DNA of 64,000 nucleotides from DAHUXD01 sp963805495 (GTDB lineage Bacteria; Acidobacteriota; Thermoanaerobaculia; UBA5066; Gp7-AA6): the NCBI GenBank assembly GCA_963805495.1, contig CAWDUQ010000002.1, positions 248,001 through 312,000 on the forward strand. Direction: 5' to 3'. The notes under the pieces were generated by a model that was not told the origin of the DNA, searched no databases, and worked only from the letters and a program-made list of their open reading frames with translations. Every line of letters starts with the position of its first letter. Positions within the stretch are counted from its first letter, which is position 1. Of this stretch, positions 25,515 to 35,835 are shown piece by piece. A program made the translations under genes and the position numbers.

Positions 25515-25539
25515 GGGCGGCCACAAGGGCCGCCCCTAC
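25515..25539 (-). repeat. REP-like palindrome b (inverted relative to a)
   Basis: GGGCGGCCACAAGGGCCGCC followed by CCTAC is the reverse-orientation member of the pair with 25442-25467; the two are about 50 bases apart, head to head. It lies just downstream of the minus-strand protease gene and may stabilise its mRNA end. Confidence 0.55.
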
Positions 25540-25591
25540 GGCCCGGGCTGACGTCGCCGAATTGCGTGAACAACCTGTTGAGAAACGACAG

Positions 25592-27967
25592 CTAGGGCCC
25601 GTAGAGCCGCAGCCCGAACGTCTTGACGAGGAACACCGCCATCTGGCCGCGGGTCGCCGAGCTCCCGGGACAGAAGTTGCCTGCGCCGCACCCGGCGGCG
25701 ATCGAGCGCCTGACCAGGTCCTCGACCCAGGGAGCGAAGGGGTTCGAGCACGGCGTGTCGGCGAAGACGCCGACGCAGGCCGGCGGTGCGTAGGCGGAGC
25801 CCAGAAGCGTCTTGAGGAGGAAAACGGCCATCTGCTCCCGGAGAACCGGGGCGTTCGGGCAGTAGATCGGACCGGCCCCGCAGGCGTCGACGACGCCCCG
25901 CCGGTACAGCTCTTCGATCCACGGCGCAAACGGGTCGCCGGCCGGCACGTCCGCGAAGACCCCGCTCGCCGCGGGCGGAGCGAAGGTGTCGCCCTCCCTC
26001 GCCTTCAGGACGAAGACCGCCATCTGCCTGCGCGCCACGGCGACCGCCGGACAGAAGTTGCCGCCGCCGCATCCTCCAGTCACCCCGTTGTGGAAGATGT
26101 TCTCGATGAAGGGATAGAAGGCGTTCGGGCCCGGCGTGTCGGCAAAGCTGCGTCCCAGGTGAAGGGTCCACCGCGCGGGACGCCCGTTGGAGAGCGTCTC
26201 GTCGAGCGTGGCGTCCCAGTGGGCGGCGGGTCGCGCAACGGGATCGTCCACGGTCACCGCGTAGCAGTTCCCCGTATCGAGACAGCTTGCGGGCACGCCC
26301 TGCGATACGACGCCGTAGGATGCCGAGGCGTCGACGATGCCGTACACCGCACCCGCCGGACCGCCGAGGTTCGAAGCGGTCCCGGTCAGGTCGAGGCTCG
26401 CGGCGCAGTAGTTCTCGTACGATGGCGCGAAAGCCACGGTCTCGCCCGGTTCCCAGACGCCGTTGACTCCCGCGTCGACCTGGGCTCCGGTCGGCGTCGG
26501 GGTGGCGAGGCAGGCGGCGGCGAGCGCATCGACCCGTCCCCATCCGAAAGTGTTGTTCGGAATCGTGGTCGAGGGGATTCCGCCGCATGTCTGGACGGGA
26601 TTGACGGTCGCCGCCACGGCCGACGCCGTGATGAAAGGCTCGATCGAGTCGGGATCGCCGACCAGGTCCGGATTTGCGGAGAGCAGAAGAGCCACGAGGC
26701 CGGCGACATTGGGCGCGGCCATGCTCGTTCCGCTCAACGTGCCGTAGCCGCCGCCCGGCACGCTCGAGCGCACGGTGACCCCGGGGGCGGCCACGTCGGG
26801 CTTGGGGCGGTTGCTCCCATCGACGGTGACCGGTCCGCGGCTCGAGAATCCGGCCACGGCGTCGTTGATGTCGGTGGCGCCGACCGTGAAGGCGGCGTCG
26901 TAGATGGCCGCCGGCGTGTTGATCGTGCCGCACGCCGAACCGGCATTGCCGGCCGAGACGACGACCTCGATTCCGGCGAGCCGGGCGCTCTCGACGACGG
27001 CCAGGAGAACCGTCGGGTCCGAGCAGCCCTCGCTCACCGGACAGCTCCACGAATTGCTGATCACGTCGGGGGCGCGCGAGGGATCCGGATTCTGACCGGC
27101 GAGGTCGGTGGGCGCGAGGAACCACTCGAAACACTCGGCGTAGGTCGCCGGCGTTCCGTTGCCCTGGTCCATGTTGCGGCAGCCGATCCACCGCGCTCCG
27201 GGAGCCACACCGATCTGGTTCGTGCCCCCGTCGTCGCCCGCCATCGTGCCCATCGTGTGGGTGCCGTGGCCGCTGTCGTCGCACGGAGCCGTGGCATTCG
27301 CCCCGCAGGACCCGCCGCCCGAGTGAATCGCGTCGTGCCAGTTGTAGTCGTGGTCGGCGGAACCGCCGATCCAGCCCCGGTACTGGGGTTTCAGGGCGGG
27401 ATGGTCCCACTGGTACCCGGTGTCCGCGCCGGCCACGACGATGCCCTGGCCCGTAAACCCGAGAGCCCAGACGTCCGGCGCGTGAATCTTCGCGACGTTC
27501 CACTCGATCGCCTGGGGTGCGGCCGGGGCCGCGGACGGCGGGGTGTCGACCGGCTCGTCGAGGTGGACGCTCGGATTCGCGAAGACGCGAAAAACGTCGG
27601 CGCGCGAGGCGAGGGCCTCGACGAGGGGCCGATCGCCGCGGACCCAGATCATGTTCGCAATCCAGAAAGAGCGGTGGGGGGCGCCCCGCTGCCGCAGGAA
27701 GGCGAGCATGGGGGCCTGCGCGTTTTCGGCCACCGCCCGAAGGGCTTCGACCACGAAAGCGCGTTTCGCGGTCTTTCCCGAGACCGTTCGGGCGCCGCGC
27801 AGGTCCGCCTTGGAGCGGAGCATCACGAGGAACTCGGTCGTGCCCCGGGACGCCGTTTCGAGGACCCACGGATCGACCTTCTCCTCCAGGGTCTCGCCAC
27901 GGGCAGCGGCCGCGGCGAGGCCCGCGACGAGGGCGAGGCCGGCGACGGTCAGGGTTCGAAAGCGCAT
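25592..27967 (-). CDS. secreted subtilisin-like serine protease (S8) with three C-terminal SLH-like repeats
   Basis: A 791-residue protein with a signal peptide (1-24), an inhibitor-I9-like propeptide region (~45-135) and an S8 catalytic domain: D182 (ADTGYQWDHP), H234 (DSGHGTHTMGT), oxyanion N341 (SAGNAGS) and S415 (LSGTSMAAPN). After a beta-rich spacer, three tandem repeats fill the last ~190 residues, each of the pattern F-D-P--PF-P-IE-L...GCG-G-FCP---V-R-QMAVFLLK. They resemble S-layer homology modules with a conserved Cys pair and probably tether the enzyme to the cell surface. It is presumably an extracellular protease. The same repeat type occurs alone at 35836-36018. Confidence 0.92.
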   Translation of the reverse strand: MRFRTLTVAGLALVAGLAAAAARGETLEEKVDPWVLETASRGTTEFLVMLRSKADLRGARTVSGKTAKRAFVVEALRAVAENAQAPMLAFLRQRGAPHRSFWIANMIWVRGDRPLVEALASRADVFRVFANPSVHLDEPVDTPPSAAPAAPQAIEWNVAKIHAPDVWALGFTGQGIVVAGADTGYQWDHPALKPQYRGWIGGSADHDYNWHDAIHSGGGSCGANATAPCDDSGHGTHTMGTMAGDDGGTNQIGVAPGARWIGCRNMDQGNGTPATYAECFEWFLAPTDLAGQNPDPSRAPDVISNSWSCPVSEGCSDPTVLLAVVESARLAGIEVVVSAGNAGSACGTINTPAAIYDAAFTVGATDINDAVAGFSSRGPVTVDGSNRPKPDVAAPGVTVRSSVPGGGYGTLSGTSMAAPNVAGLVALLLSANPDLVGDPDSIEPFITASAVAATVNPVQTCGGIPSTTIPNNTFGWGRVDALAAACLATPTPTGAQVDAGVNGVWEPGETVAFAPSYENYCAASLDLTGTASNLGGPAGAVYGIVDASASYGVVSQGVPASCLDTGNCYAVTVDDPVARPAAHWDATLDETLSNGRPARWTLHLGRSFADTPGPNAFYPFIENIFHNGVTGGCGGGNFCPAVAVARRQMAVFVLKAREGDTFAPPAASGVFADVPAGDPFAPWIEELYRRGVVDACGAGPIYCPNAPVLREQMAVFLLKTLLGSAYAPPACVGVFADTPCSNPFAPWVEDLVRRSIAAGCGAGNFCPGSSATRGQMAVFLVKTFGLRLYGP

Positions 27968-28065
27968 GGTTTTCAGGCTTCGATCGATTATGACGGACGC
28001 GCGGGGGCAGGGCCAGCGAAGGGCGAGCTGCTCGAACCCGGGCCTCGATCCTTCGTATCAGAAGC

Positions 28066-28260
28066 ATGCCGAAGTTCCTGCTCTGGGTGCTGCTCTTCCT
28101 TCTCTGCTGGCCGCTGGCCCTGATGGCGCTGGTTCTGTACCCGGTGGTGTGGCTGCTTCTGCTGCCTTTTCGCCTCCTGGGATTCGCCGTGGAGGGCGTT
28201 CTTCAACTCGTCCGGGCGATTTTCCTGCTGCCCTCCCGGGTGCTCGGCGCCCGGCCCTGA
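28066..28260 (+). CDS. small hydrophobic membrane protein
   Basis: A 64-residue protein, almost wholly hydrophobic: a first membrane helix (FLLWVLLFLLCWPLALMALVL) and a second hydrophobic stretch ending in an Arg-rich tail. The family is not recognised. It is transcribed divergently from the protease, 98 bases away, so the gap should hold both promoters. The codon pattern and clean start make it a plausible real gene. Confidence 0.6.
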   Translation: MPKFLLWVLLFLLCWPLALMALVLYPVVWLLLLPFRLLGFAVEGVLQLVRAIFLLPSRVLGARP

Positions 28261-28341
28261 GCGGGCCGCCGAGGACTATCCAAGGATTCGGACCGCCTCG
28301 GGCGATGTAGGCTCTGCCCCGGCCGGAAAAAGGGAGGAATC

Positions 28342-30405
28342 TTGCGCAACTCCGCGAAAACGCTTCTCGTGCTCCTGTCCGCCTCGGGCGTCGGTTGGCT
28401 GGCGGCTTGCGCGAAGTCTGAGAAGCAGGCTGCCGCACCCCCCGCCGTCGACGTCGCCGGAATGGACCGGTCCATTCTCCCTGGCGACGACTTCTACGGG
28501 TACACCAACGGCGGATGGATGAAAGCGACCCAGATTCCCCCGGACCGCGCGGTTTACGGCTCCTTCACGATCATCGAAGAGGAAGTCAGCAAGCGGACGG
28601 TCGACATCATCCAGGCGGCCGGCAAGGCGAAGGCGCCGGAAGGCTCGCCGGCGGCGATGGTCGGGGCGTATTACGACGCCTGGATGGACGAGGAGGCGAT
28701 CGAGAAGAAGGGTCTCGAACCGCTCAAGGGCGAGCTCGACGAGATCGCCGGGATCAAGGACCGGGCCGAGCTCGCGCGCGTCATGGGGGCCGGGCTTCGC
28801 GCCGACGTCGACGCGCTCAACAACACCGACTTCAACACGAGCCGGCCGTTCGGCCTGTGGGCGGCGCCCGACTTCGCCCACCCGGAAACCAACGCCGGCT
28901 ACCTCCTCCAGGGCGGCCTCGGCATGCCGGACCGGGACAACTACCGGAACACCGATCCGAAGGCCCTCGAGCTGCAGGGCAAGTACCGGGACCACGTCGC
29001 CGCGACGCTGAAGCTTGCCGGCATCGCCGACGCCCCGGCGAAGGCCGACCGGATCTACGCGCTCGAGAAGAAGATCGCGGACACCCACGTCAGCCGGACC
29101 GACTCGGTCGACGTCGGCAAGGCCAACAACCCGTGGCCCGTGGCCGAGTTTCGCAAGCGCGCTCCCGGATTCGACTGGGGCGCCTACTTCACGGCGGCCG
29201 GCCTCTCGGAACAACCCATGCTGATGGTCTGGCACCCGTCGGCGACCTCCGGGTTCGCGGCCCTCGCGGCGAAGGAACCGCTCGAGGTGTGGAAGGACTA
29301 TTTGACCTTCCACGCGATCAACCGGGCCTCGCCGCTCCTGCCGAAGGCGTTCGCGGACGAATGGTTCGGGTTCTACGGCACCGCGCTTTCCGGCGCCAGG
29401 AAGCCGCGCGACCGGTGGAAGCGCGCGGTCGGCGCCGCGAGCGGCGCCCTGGGCGACGCGGTCGGCCAGCTCTACGTCGAGCGCTGGTTTCCGGCCTCGG
29501 CCAAGGACGAGGCGGAGACGATGGTCAAGAACATCGTCGCGGCGTTCGGGCGGCGGATCGACAGGCTCGAGTGGATGTCGCCCGCGACGCGAGAGAAGGC
29601 GAAAGCGAAGGTCGCGAGCCTCTACGTCGGCATCGGTTACACGGATCACTGGCAGGACTACACGGGCCTCGAGATCCGGCGCGACGACCCTCTCGGCAAC
29701 GAGCAACGCTCCGAGGTTTTCAAATACCAGTGGACCCGCGCGAAGCTCGGAAAGCCGGTCGACAAACGCGAGTGGTGCATGACTCCGCAGACGGTCAATG
29801 CCGTGAATCTGCCGCTCCAGAACGCGATGAACTTCCCGGCCGCGATCCTGAACCCGCCGTTCTACTACCCGGGCGGCGATCCCGTCCGCAACTACGGGGC
29901 GATCGGGACGGTGATCGGGCACGAGATCAGCCACAGCTTCGACGACCAGGGGGCGCAGTTCGATGCCGACGGCCGGCTCGCCAACTGGTGGACACCCGAG
30001 GACCTTGCGCACTTCAGGGCCGTGGCCGAGAAACTCGTGGAGCAGTACGACGCCTACGAGCCGCTCCCCGGACTCCACGTCAACGGCAAGCTGACGCTTT
30101 CGGAGAACATCGCGGACGTCGCCGGGGTGGCCGCCGCCTACGACGGCTACCGCGGCGCATACGCCTCGCCACCCGTCCTCGACGGGTTCTCGGCCGACCA
30201 GCGATTCTTCATCGGTTTCGGGCAGATCTGGCGGAGCAAGGACCGGCCCGAGGCTCTGCGGAACCAGCTCATGACGGACGGCCACACGCCCGGCGAGTTT
30301 CGGGCGGACGCGGCGCGCAATGTCGACGCCTGGTACGCGGCCTTCGACGTCAAGCCGGGGCAGAAGCTGTACCTGGCGCCGGAGGCCCGCGTCCGCGTGT
30401 GGTGA
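28342..30405 (+). CDS. M13-family zinc metalloendopeptidase lipoprotein (neprilysin/PepO-like)
   Basis: A 687-residue protein starting at TTG 28342 after AGGGAGGAAT. A lipoprotein signal ends in LAAC, so it is probably membrane-anchored in the periplasm. The N-terminal M13 domain opens with DDFYGYTNGGWMKATQIP. The catalytic domain has H527-E528-x-x-H531 (VIGHEISHSF) and the third zinc ligand E588 in ENIADVAG, plus the Asn-Ala-Phe-like loop NAMNFPAAIL and a late Cys-less tail. It cleaves peptides. Acidobacterial genomes often carry several such enzymes. Confidence 0.94.
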   Translation: MRNSAKTLLVLLSASGVGWLAACAKSEKQAAAPPAVDVAGMDRSILPGDDFYGYTNGGWMKATQIPPDRAVYGSFTIIEEEVSKRTVDIIQAAGKAKAPEGSPAAMVGAYYDAWMDEEAIEKKGLEPLKGELDEIAGIKDRAELARVMGAGLRADVDALNNTDFNTSRPFGLWAAPDFAHPETNAGYLLQGGLGMPDRDNYRNTDPKALELQGKYRDHVAATLKLAGIADAPAKADRIYALEKKIADTHVSRTDSVDVGKANNPWPVAEFRKRAPGFDWGAYFTAAGLSEQPMLMVWHPSATSGFAALAAKEPLEVWKDYLTFHAINRASPLLPKAFADEWFGFYGTALSGARKPRDRWKRAVGAASGALGDAVGQLYVERWFPASAKDEAETMVKNIVAAFGRRIDRLEWMSPATREKAKAKVASLYVGIGYTDHWQDYTGLEIRRDDPLGNEQRSEVFKYQWTRAKLGKPVDKREWCMTPQTVNAVNLPLQNAMNFPAAILNPPFYYPGGDPVRNYGAIGTVIGHEISHSFDDQGAQFDADGRLANWWTPEDLAHFRAVAEKLVEQYDAYEPLPGLHVNGKLTLSENIADVAGVAAAYDGYRGAYASPPVLDGFSADQRFFIGFGQIWRSKDRPEALRNQLMTDGHTPGEFRADAARNVDAWYAAFDVKPGQKLYLAPEARVRVW

Positions 30406-30406
30406 A

Positions 30407-30619
30407 ATGACCGCTCCGGGAAATCCGCCCGCCGAGGATGGCGCCGAGGAGAGGCCGTTTTCCGGGAGCCTCTGCCACTTCTGCGCGGCCCCTCCCCGGT
30501 ACATCCGGACGGAGCGGTCGGAGTTCATCTACTGTCCGGTCTTCAAGCGCTACCCGCCGCAGCCGGTGGACGCGTGCTCGGGCTTCGTTCCCGTGCCGGA
30601 TCGAAACGAGCGGGCATGA
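30407..30619 (+). CDS. small cysteine-containing protein of unknown function
   Basis: A 70-residue protein; ATG 30407 starts one base after the M13 stop and its TGA overlaps the next ATG. It has the cysteine pattern CHFC ... YCP ... ACSGF, suggestive of a small zinc-binding fold, and the motif RTERSEFIYCPVFKRYPPQPV. The family is not named. Its tight position suggests cotranscription with the peptidase and the oxidoreductase. Confidence 0.6.
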   Translation: MTAPGNPPAEDGAEERPFSGSLCHFCAAPPRYIRTERSEFIYCPVFKRYPPQPVDACSGFVPVPDRNERA

Positions 30620-31584
30620 GGGCGATCCACGCGGAGCTCGGCGACGAAGGTTATCGGACGAGGGTCGTCGAGACGGCGGCCCCCGTACCCGGGCCGGACG
30701 AGGTGCTCGTCCGTGTCGCGGCCTCCGGTCTCAACCGCGCCGACCTTCACCAGATCGCGGGGCGCTACCCGCCGCCGCCGGGTGAGCCGACGCTTCTTGG
30801 ACTCGAGCTCTCGGGGAAGGTCGAAGGGACGGGCGAGAAGGTCTGTGCGCTCGTTGCCGGCGGCGCGCACGCGGAGCTCGCCGCTGTGCCGCGCGGACAG
30901 CTCTTCCCGGCGCCTTCGGGTCTCGCGCTCGTCGATGCGGCGGCGATTCCGGAGGCCTTCCTGACGGCCTTTCTGAACCTCGCGATCGAGGGAGGCCTCG
31001 CGAAAGGCGGGACCGCGCTCGTGCACGCCGGCGCGTCGGGTGTCGGTCTCGCCGCGATCCAGATCGCGAAGTTGCTCGGGGCGCGGGTTGCGGCCACGAC
31101 GCGCTCTCGCGAGAAGGTCCCGTCGATCGAGGCCGCGGGCGCGGATCTCGCCGTCGTGACGGACGAGGAGGGGTTCGCCGGGGCGGTCGAGGCGGCCTGG
31201 GGCCAGGCGGCGTGCGACGTGATCCTCGACCCGGTGGGAGCGAACACTCTCGCGGACGACCTTCGCGTGCTCTCGATGGGGGGACGGGTCGTCTTTCTCG
31301 CCACGATGTCGGGGGCACGCGCCCCGCTCGACATCGCCGCGCTCATGCGGTGCCGCGGGCGCCTCATCGGTTCGACGCTGCGCTCCCGGCCGCGCGCCGA
31401 GAAGGCCGCGCTCGTCAGCCGGTTTCGCTCCGAGATTCTGCCGGGCTTCGACTCGGGTGCGCTGTCGGTGTCGATCGATTCGAGGTTCGGTCCCGAGCGC
31501 GCTGCGGAGGCATTCGGAAGGATGAAGGCGAACCGGAACGTCGGGAAGATCCTGATCGACTGGAGCCAGGGTCCCGTCGCCTAA
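30616..31584 (+). CDS. NADPH:quinone oxidoreductase-like zinc-less MDR protein (QOR/PIG3-like)
   Basis: A 322-residue medium-chain dehydrogenase/reductase starting at ATG 30616, overlapping the previous stop. It has the MDR GroES-like N terminus (VRVAASGLNRADLHQIAGRYPPP) and a Rossmann domain with the NADPH motif HAGASGVGLAAIQIAK. The zinc ligands of alcohol dehydrogenases are absent, placing it with quinone reductases of the PIG3 type (GRYPPPPGEP near residue 50 fits). It probably reduces quinones or other electrophilic carbonyls with NADPH. Confidence 0.88.
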   Translation: MRAIHAELGDEGYRTRVVETAAPVPGPDEVLVRVAASGLNRADLHQIAGRYPPPPGEPTLLGLELSGKVEGTGEKVCALVAGGAHAELAAVPRGQLFPAPSGLALVDAAAIPEAFLTAFLNLAIEGGLAKGGTALVHAGASGVGLAAIQIAKLLGARVAATTRSREKVPSIEAAGADLAVVTDEEGFAGAVEAAWGQAACDVILDPVGANTLADDLRVLSMGGRVVFLATMSGARAPLDIAALMRCRGRLIGSTLRSRPRAEKAALVSRFRSEILPGFDSGALSVSIDSRFGPERAAEAFGRMKANRNVGKILIDWSQGPVA

Positions 31585-31646
31585 GTTTCGTCATAGTCCG
31601 CGAGGGTCGGGGCGGGTGGAGCGATCAGGACTTCCGGTACGGAACC

Positions 31647-32258
31647 CTAGGCAGCCTGCGGGTTCCGCGTCGCGCGCTTTCGCAGGTAGAGGACGAGCCG
31701 TGCGAGCAGCAACACGCCGAGGGCGACACCGTACACCGCGGGCTCGCTGACGTCCTTTTTGACGCGGAGGAAAAAGTGAATGACGGCGAGAAGACCGGCG
31801 AGGTAGGCGAGCCGGTGGAGCCGCTTCCAGCGGGGGAATCCGAGCCGCTGGACGGCGGCCGCCGTCGACGTGGCCGCGAGGGGGACGAGAAGCACGAAGG
31901 CGGAAAACCCCGCGATGATGAAAGGGCGTTTCGTCACGTCGGCGACGATCGCGCGCCACGCGAGGCCCTGGTCGAGGACGGCGTACGTGCTGGCGTGGAG
32001 GAGAGCGTAGAAGAATGCGAAGAGGCCGAGCATGCGACGCAGGGCGATCGCCCAGGTCCATCCCAGAACTTCGCGCAGCGGCGTGCAGGCGAGCGAAGCG
32101 ACCAGGAAGACCAGGGCCGTCAGTCCGAGCTCGTTCAAGGCCTCGGCGATGGGATTGGCCCCCAGGTTCCCCCGTTTCGCGTTCCAGAGGATGGCCGCGA
32201 GCGGCGCGAGTGCACCCGCGAACACGGCGGGCTTCAGCCAGGGGCGCCGGGCAGCCAC
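31647..32258 (-). CDS. msrQ: MsrQ haem-binding membrane subunit of the MsrPQ methionine sulfoxide reductase system
   Basis: A 203-residue protein with about six membrane helices, starting at GTG 32258 one base after the msrP stop. Histidines in YALLHAS, KRLHRLAYLAGLLAVIHFF are the expected haem ligands of the ferric-reductase-like (YedZ) fold. It passes electrons from the quinone pool to MsrP, which repairs oxidised methionine in periplasmic proteins. Gene order msrP-msrQ is the canonical operon. Confidence 0.93.
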   Translation of the reverse strand: MAARRPWLKPAVFAGALAPLAAILWNAKRGNLGANPIAEALNELGLTALVFLVASLACTPLREVLGWTWAIALRRMLGLFAFFYALLHASTYAVLDQGLAWRAIVADVTKRPFIIAGFSAFVLLVPLAATSTAAAVQRLGFPRWKRLHRLAYLAGLLAVIHFFLRVKKDVSEPAVYGVALGVLLLARLVLYLRKRATRNPQAA

Positions 32259-32259
32259 G

Positions 32260-33246
<987 letters not shown>

Positions 33247-33338
33247 GTTGGTTGGATGCCTCGGACAGTCTATCGGTTTCCGTCGCCTGATCCCTCCCGG
33301 TGTAGAGTTCTCGCCGCACTTCCAGGAGGACATTGCCG

Positions 33339-35312
33339 ATGAAGCGACTCGATCGGATCGGTGTGCGGCTTCTGCTCGCGTCGGCGCTTTCGGCGTTTCT
33401 CCTCCCGCGGGACGGGGCGGCACAGCCCAAGCCAAAGGCCCCGGCGCAATACCCCGACTTCCCGAGCGAGACGCCAGCGGCCGTGCAGCCGGCGACCGCC
33501 GGCTTCGACTACGCGCGCCGGATCGCCGAGATCCCCATGCGCGACGGCGTCAAGCTCCACACCGTGATCCTGGTGCCGAACGGCGCCAAAGCGACGCCGA
33601 TCCTCCTGACGCGGACCCCGTACAACGCGGACGCCCTGACGACGAACCTCCACAGCACCCACCTGGGGCCGGCGCTCTACGGCTACGACAACGCGACCGA
33701 CGTCATCGTGGAGGACGGCTACATCCGCGTGGTTCAGGACATTCGCGGGAAGTACGGCTCCGGGGGCGACTACGTGATGAACCGGCCGCTGCACGGCCCG
33801 CAGAACCCGACTCCGGTCGACCACTCGACCGACACCTGGGACACGATCGACTGGCTCGTCAAGAATGTTCCCGAGACGAACGGCCGCGTCGGGATCATCG
33901 GCATTTCCTACGACGGGTTCACGCCGCTCATGGCTCTGGTCAAGCCGCACCCGGCCCTGAAGTGTTCCGTTCCGATGAACCCGATGGTCGACGGCTGGAT
34001 GGGCGACGACTGGTTCCACTACGGCGCGTTCCGCCAGCAGGGAATGCCGTACATCTTCGAGCAGGAGGCGACGCGCAAGAACGACGAGAAGTTCTGGCGG
34101 GGCCACTACGACGACTACGACATGTTCCTGAATGCCGGTTCCGCGGGCGATCTCGGAAAGCTCCACGGCCTCGAGCAGGTCGGCTTCTGGCGCAAGATCC
34201 TCCAACACCCGAGCTACGACGCCTTCTGGCGGGACCAGGCGGTCGACAAGATCCTCGCCGCGGAGCCGCTCAGCGTGCCGGTCCTCCTCGTCGACAGCCT
34301 GTGGGACCAGGAGGACATCTACGGGGCGATCGCCGTGTACAAGGCGATCAAGCCGAAGGACACGGCCAACGACAAGGTGTTCCTGGCGCTCGGTCCGTGG
34401 CATCACGGCCAGGCCATCTGGGACGGTTCGACGCTGGGAGAATTGAAGTTCGGGAGCGACACGGCGCTGACCTTCCGCCAGGAAGTCCTCCGTCCGTTTC
34501 TCGCCCAGTACCTGAAGGACGGTGCTCCGAAGGCCGCCATCGCGCCGGTCACGGCGTTCGAGACCGGAACGAACACGTGGAGAAAGCTTCCGGCCTGGCC
34601 AGCCGGCTGCGTGAGCGGTTGCACGCTGAAGGCCACGCTGCTCTACCTCGGCGCCGGCGGCAAGGTCGGGTTCGCCGCGCCCGCGGCTGGCTCGGCGGAC
34701 TTCGCCGAGTACGTCTCCGATCCGGCAAGACCGGTTCCGTACCGTTCTCGCCCCGTGACCAGCAGCGGTACGGATTGGGCAAGGTGGCTCGTCGACGACC
34801 AGCGCGAGGCGTCCGGTCGCACCGACGTCGCCGTCTTCGTTTCCGACAAGCTGACCGCGCCCGTCAAGATCAGCGGCCAGCCGATCGCCAACCTCGTCGC
34901 GTCGACGAGCGGGACCGATTCGGACTGGGTGGTGAAGTTGATCGACGTCTATCCGGACGAGGTCGCGGCGCAGCCCGCGATGGGGGGCTACCAGCTCATG
35001 ATCGCCGCGGACATCCTCCGGGGCCGGTACCGCGAGAGCTTCGACACCGCCAGGCCGATCGAGGCGGGAAAGCCGCTGCTCTACAAGTTCGCGCTGCCGA
35101 CGGCCAACCACGTCTTCCTGCCGGGCCACCGGATCATGGTGCAGGTGCAGTCGAGCTGGTTCCCGCTCTACGACCGCAATCCCCAGACTTTCGTTCCGAA
35201 CATCTTCTGGGCGAAGCCCGGCGACTACCGGTCCGCGGTCCAGCGGATCTACCACTCGTCTGCCCCGGGCCAGGCGAGCTTCGTCGAGCTGCCGGTCGTC
35301 ACGACGCCGTAG
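33339..35312 (+). CDS. secreted CocE/NonD-type alpha/beta-hydrolase (X-Pro dipeptidyl-peptidase S15 / alpha-amino-acid ester hydrolase family)
   Basis: A 657-residue protein; ATG 33339 is preferred over TTG 33333 because AGGAGG (33324-33329) is nine bases upstream of the ATG. A signal peptide (LLLASALSAFLLPRDGAAQ) is followed by the S15 hydrolase domain: YIRVVQDIRGKYGSGGDY, nucleophile Ser in GIISYDGF-like GISYDGF, acid near DSLWDQEDIYGA and catalytic His in GPWHHGQ. The C terminus is a jelly-roll domain. Relatives hydrolyse alpha-amino acid esters, glutaryl-cephalosporin acyl groups or X-Pro peptides; the substrate is undetermined. Confidence 0.9.
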   Translation: MKRLDRIGVRLLLASALSAFLLPRDGAAQPKPKAPAQYPDFPSETPAAVQPATAGFDYARRIAEIPMRDGVKLHTVILVPNGAKATPILLTRTPYNADALTTNLHSTHLGPALYGYDNATDVIVEDGYIRVVQDIRGKYGSGGDYVMNRPLHGPQNPTPVDHSTDTWDTIDWLVKNVPETNGRVGIIGISYDGFTPLMALVKPHPALKCSVPMNPMVDGWMGDDWFHYGAFRQQGMPYIFEQEATRKNDEKFWRGHYDDYDMFLNAGSAGDLGKLHGLEQVGFWRKILQHPSYDAFWRDQAVDKILAAEPLSVPVLLVDSLWDQEDIYGAIAVYKAIKPKDTANDKVFLALGPWHHGQAIWDGSTLGELKFGSDTALTFRQEVLRPFLAQYLKDGAPKAAIAPVTAFETGTNTWRKLPAWPAGCVSGCTLKATLLYLGAGGKVGFAAPAAGSADFAEYVSDPARPVPYRSRPVTSSGTDWARWLVDDQREASGRTDVAVFVSDKLTAPVKISGQPIANLVASTSGTDSDWVVKLIDVYPDEVAAQPAMGGYQLMIAADILRGRYRESFDTARPIEAGKPLLYKFALPTANHVFLPGHRIMVQVQSSWFPLYDRNPQTFVPNIFWAKPGDYRSAVQRIYHSSAPGQASFVELPVVTTP

Positions 35313-35387
35313 GCCGGCCGTTCAGCTGTACGTCGGGACAGGGCTGACGTTACCTCCAGTAACGATTCGGGATGGTCCGGCCGGGCG

Positions 35388-35415
35388 TTGAAACGCCAAG
35401 TCTTTGTAATAGAAT
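35388..35415 (+). promoter_or_regulatory. putative sigma70-type promoter
   Basis: TTGAAA (35388-35393) and TAGAAT (35410-35415), 16 bases apart, stand out as an AT-rich patch in GC-rich surroundings. They lie 57 bases before the preferred start at 35472. Confidence 0.5.
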
Positions 35416-35471
35416 GGTTTGAGCTTCTGGCCTCCCGCTTGCGACATATCCCCATGAGAAGGGTGGGGAAG

Positions 35472-35819
35472 ATGCCGATTTCCAGCTCGACCAGTTCGGC
35501 CAGACTCGATCACGCTTCGCTGCGGGGCCAGGACGCCGGCAGCCAGACGCGCTACACGATCGCGGTCGCTGGCCAGGCCGACGAGCACTGGGCCGACGCG
35601 TATCGCGCGGTGCAAACCGAGCTGACGAAGCACCGGAGCTTCCAGCTCGACCGCCGTAGCCGAACGATCGCCTTCACTTGCCCGACAGTCGAGGGCCCCG
35701 CCTTCGTCTTCGAGATGCTCGAGCGCCTCGAGGAGCTCCTCGAGCTCGCCGACCGACGCGCCGCCGTGGTCCGGTCGCAGGCCCCGGCCCCTCCGTCTCC
35801 GCTGCGCCCGATCGCCTGA
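35472..35819 (+). CDS. small protein of unknown function
   Basis: A 115-residue protein from ATG 35472 (GGGTGGGGA upstream); ATG 35454 is an alternative, while the longer open frame from 35388 would begin inside the promoter. The middle reads TRYTIAVAGQADEHWADAYRAVQTELTKH and the end is a Leu/Glu-rich helix (VFEMLERLEELLELADRR) with a Pro/Ala tail. It is soluble and not recognised. Its stop is 16 bases before the small SLH-like gene, so the two may be cotranscribed. Confidence 0.55.
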   Translation: MPISSSTSSARLDHASLRGQDAGSQTRYTIAVAGQADEHWADAYRAVQTELTKHRSFQLDRRSRTIAFTCPTVEGPAFVFEMLERLEELLELADRRAAVVRSQAPAPPSPLRPIA

Positions 35820-35835
35820 GGAGAGTGCGCCGAAG

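Noticed and set aside
25562..28123. 853-codon plus-strand open frame opposite the protease
   Set aside because: The minus-strand protease has intact catalytic motifs, signal peptide and repeats; the opposite frame has none.
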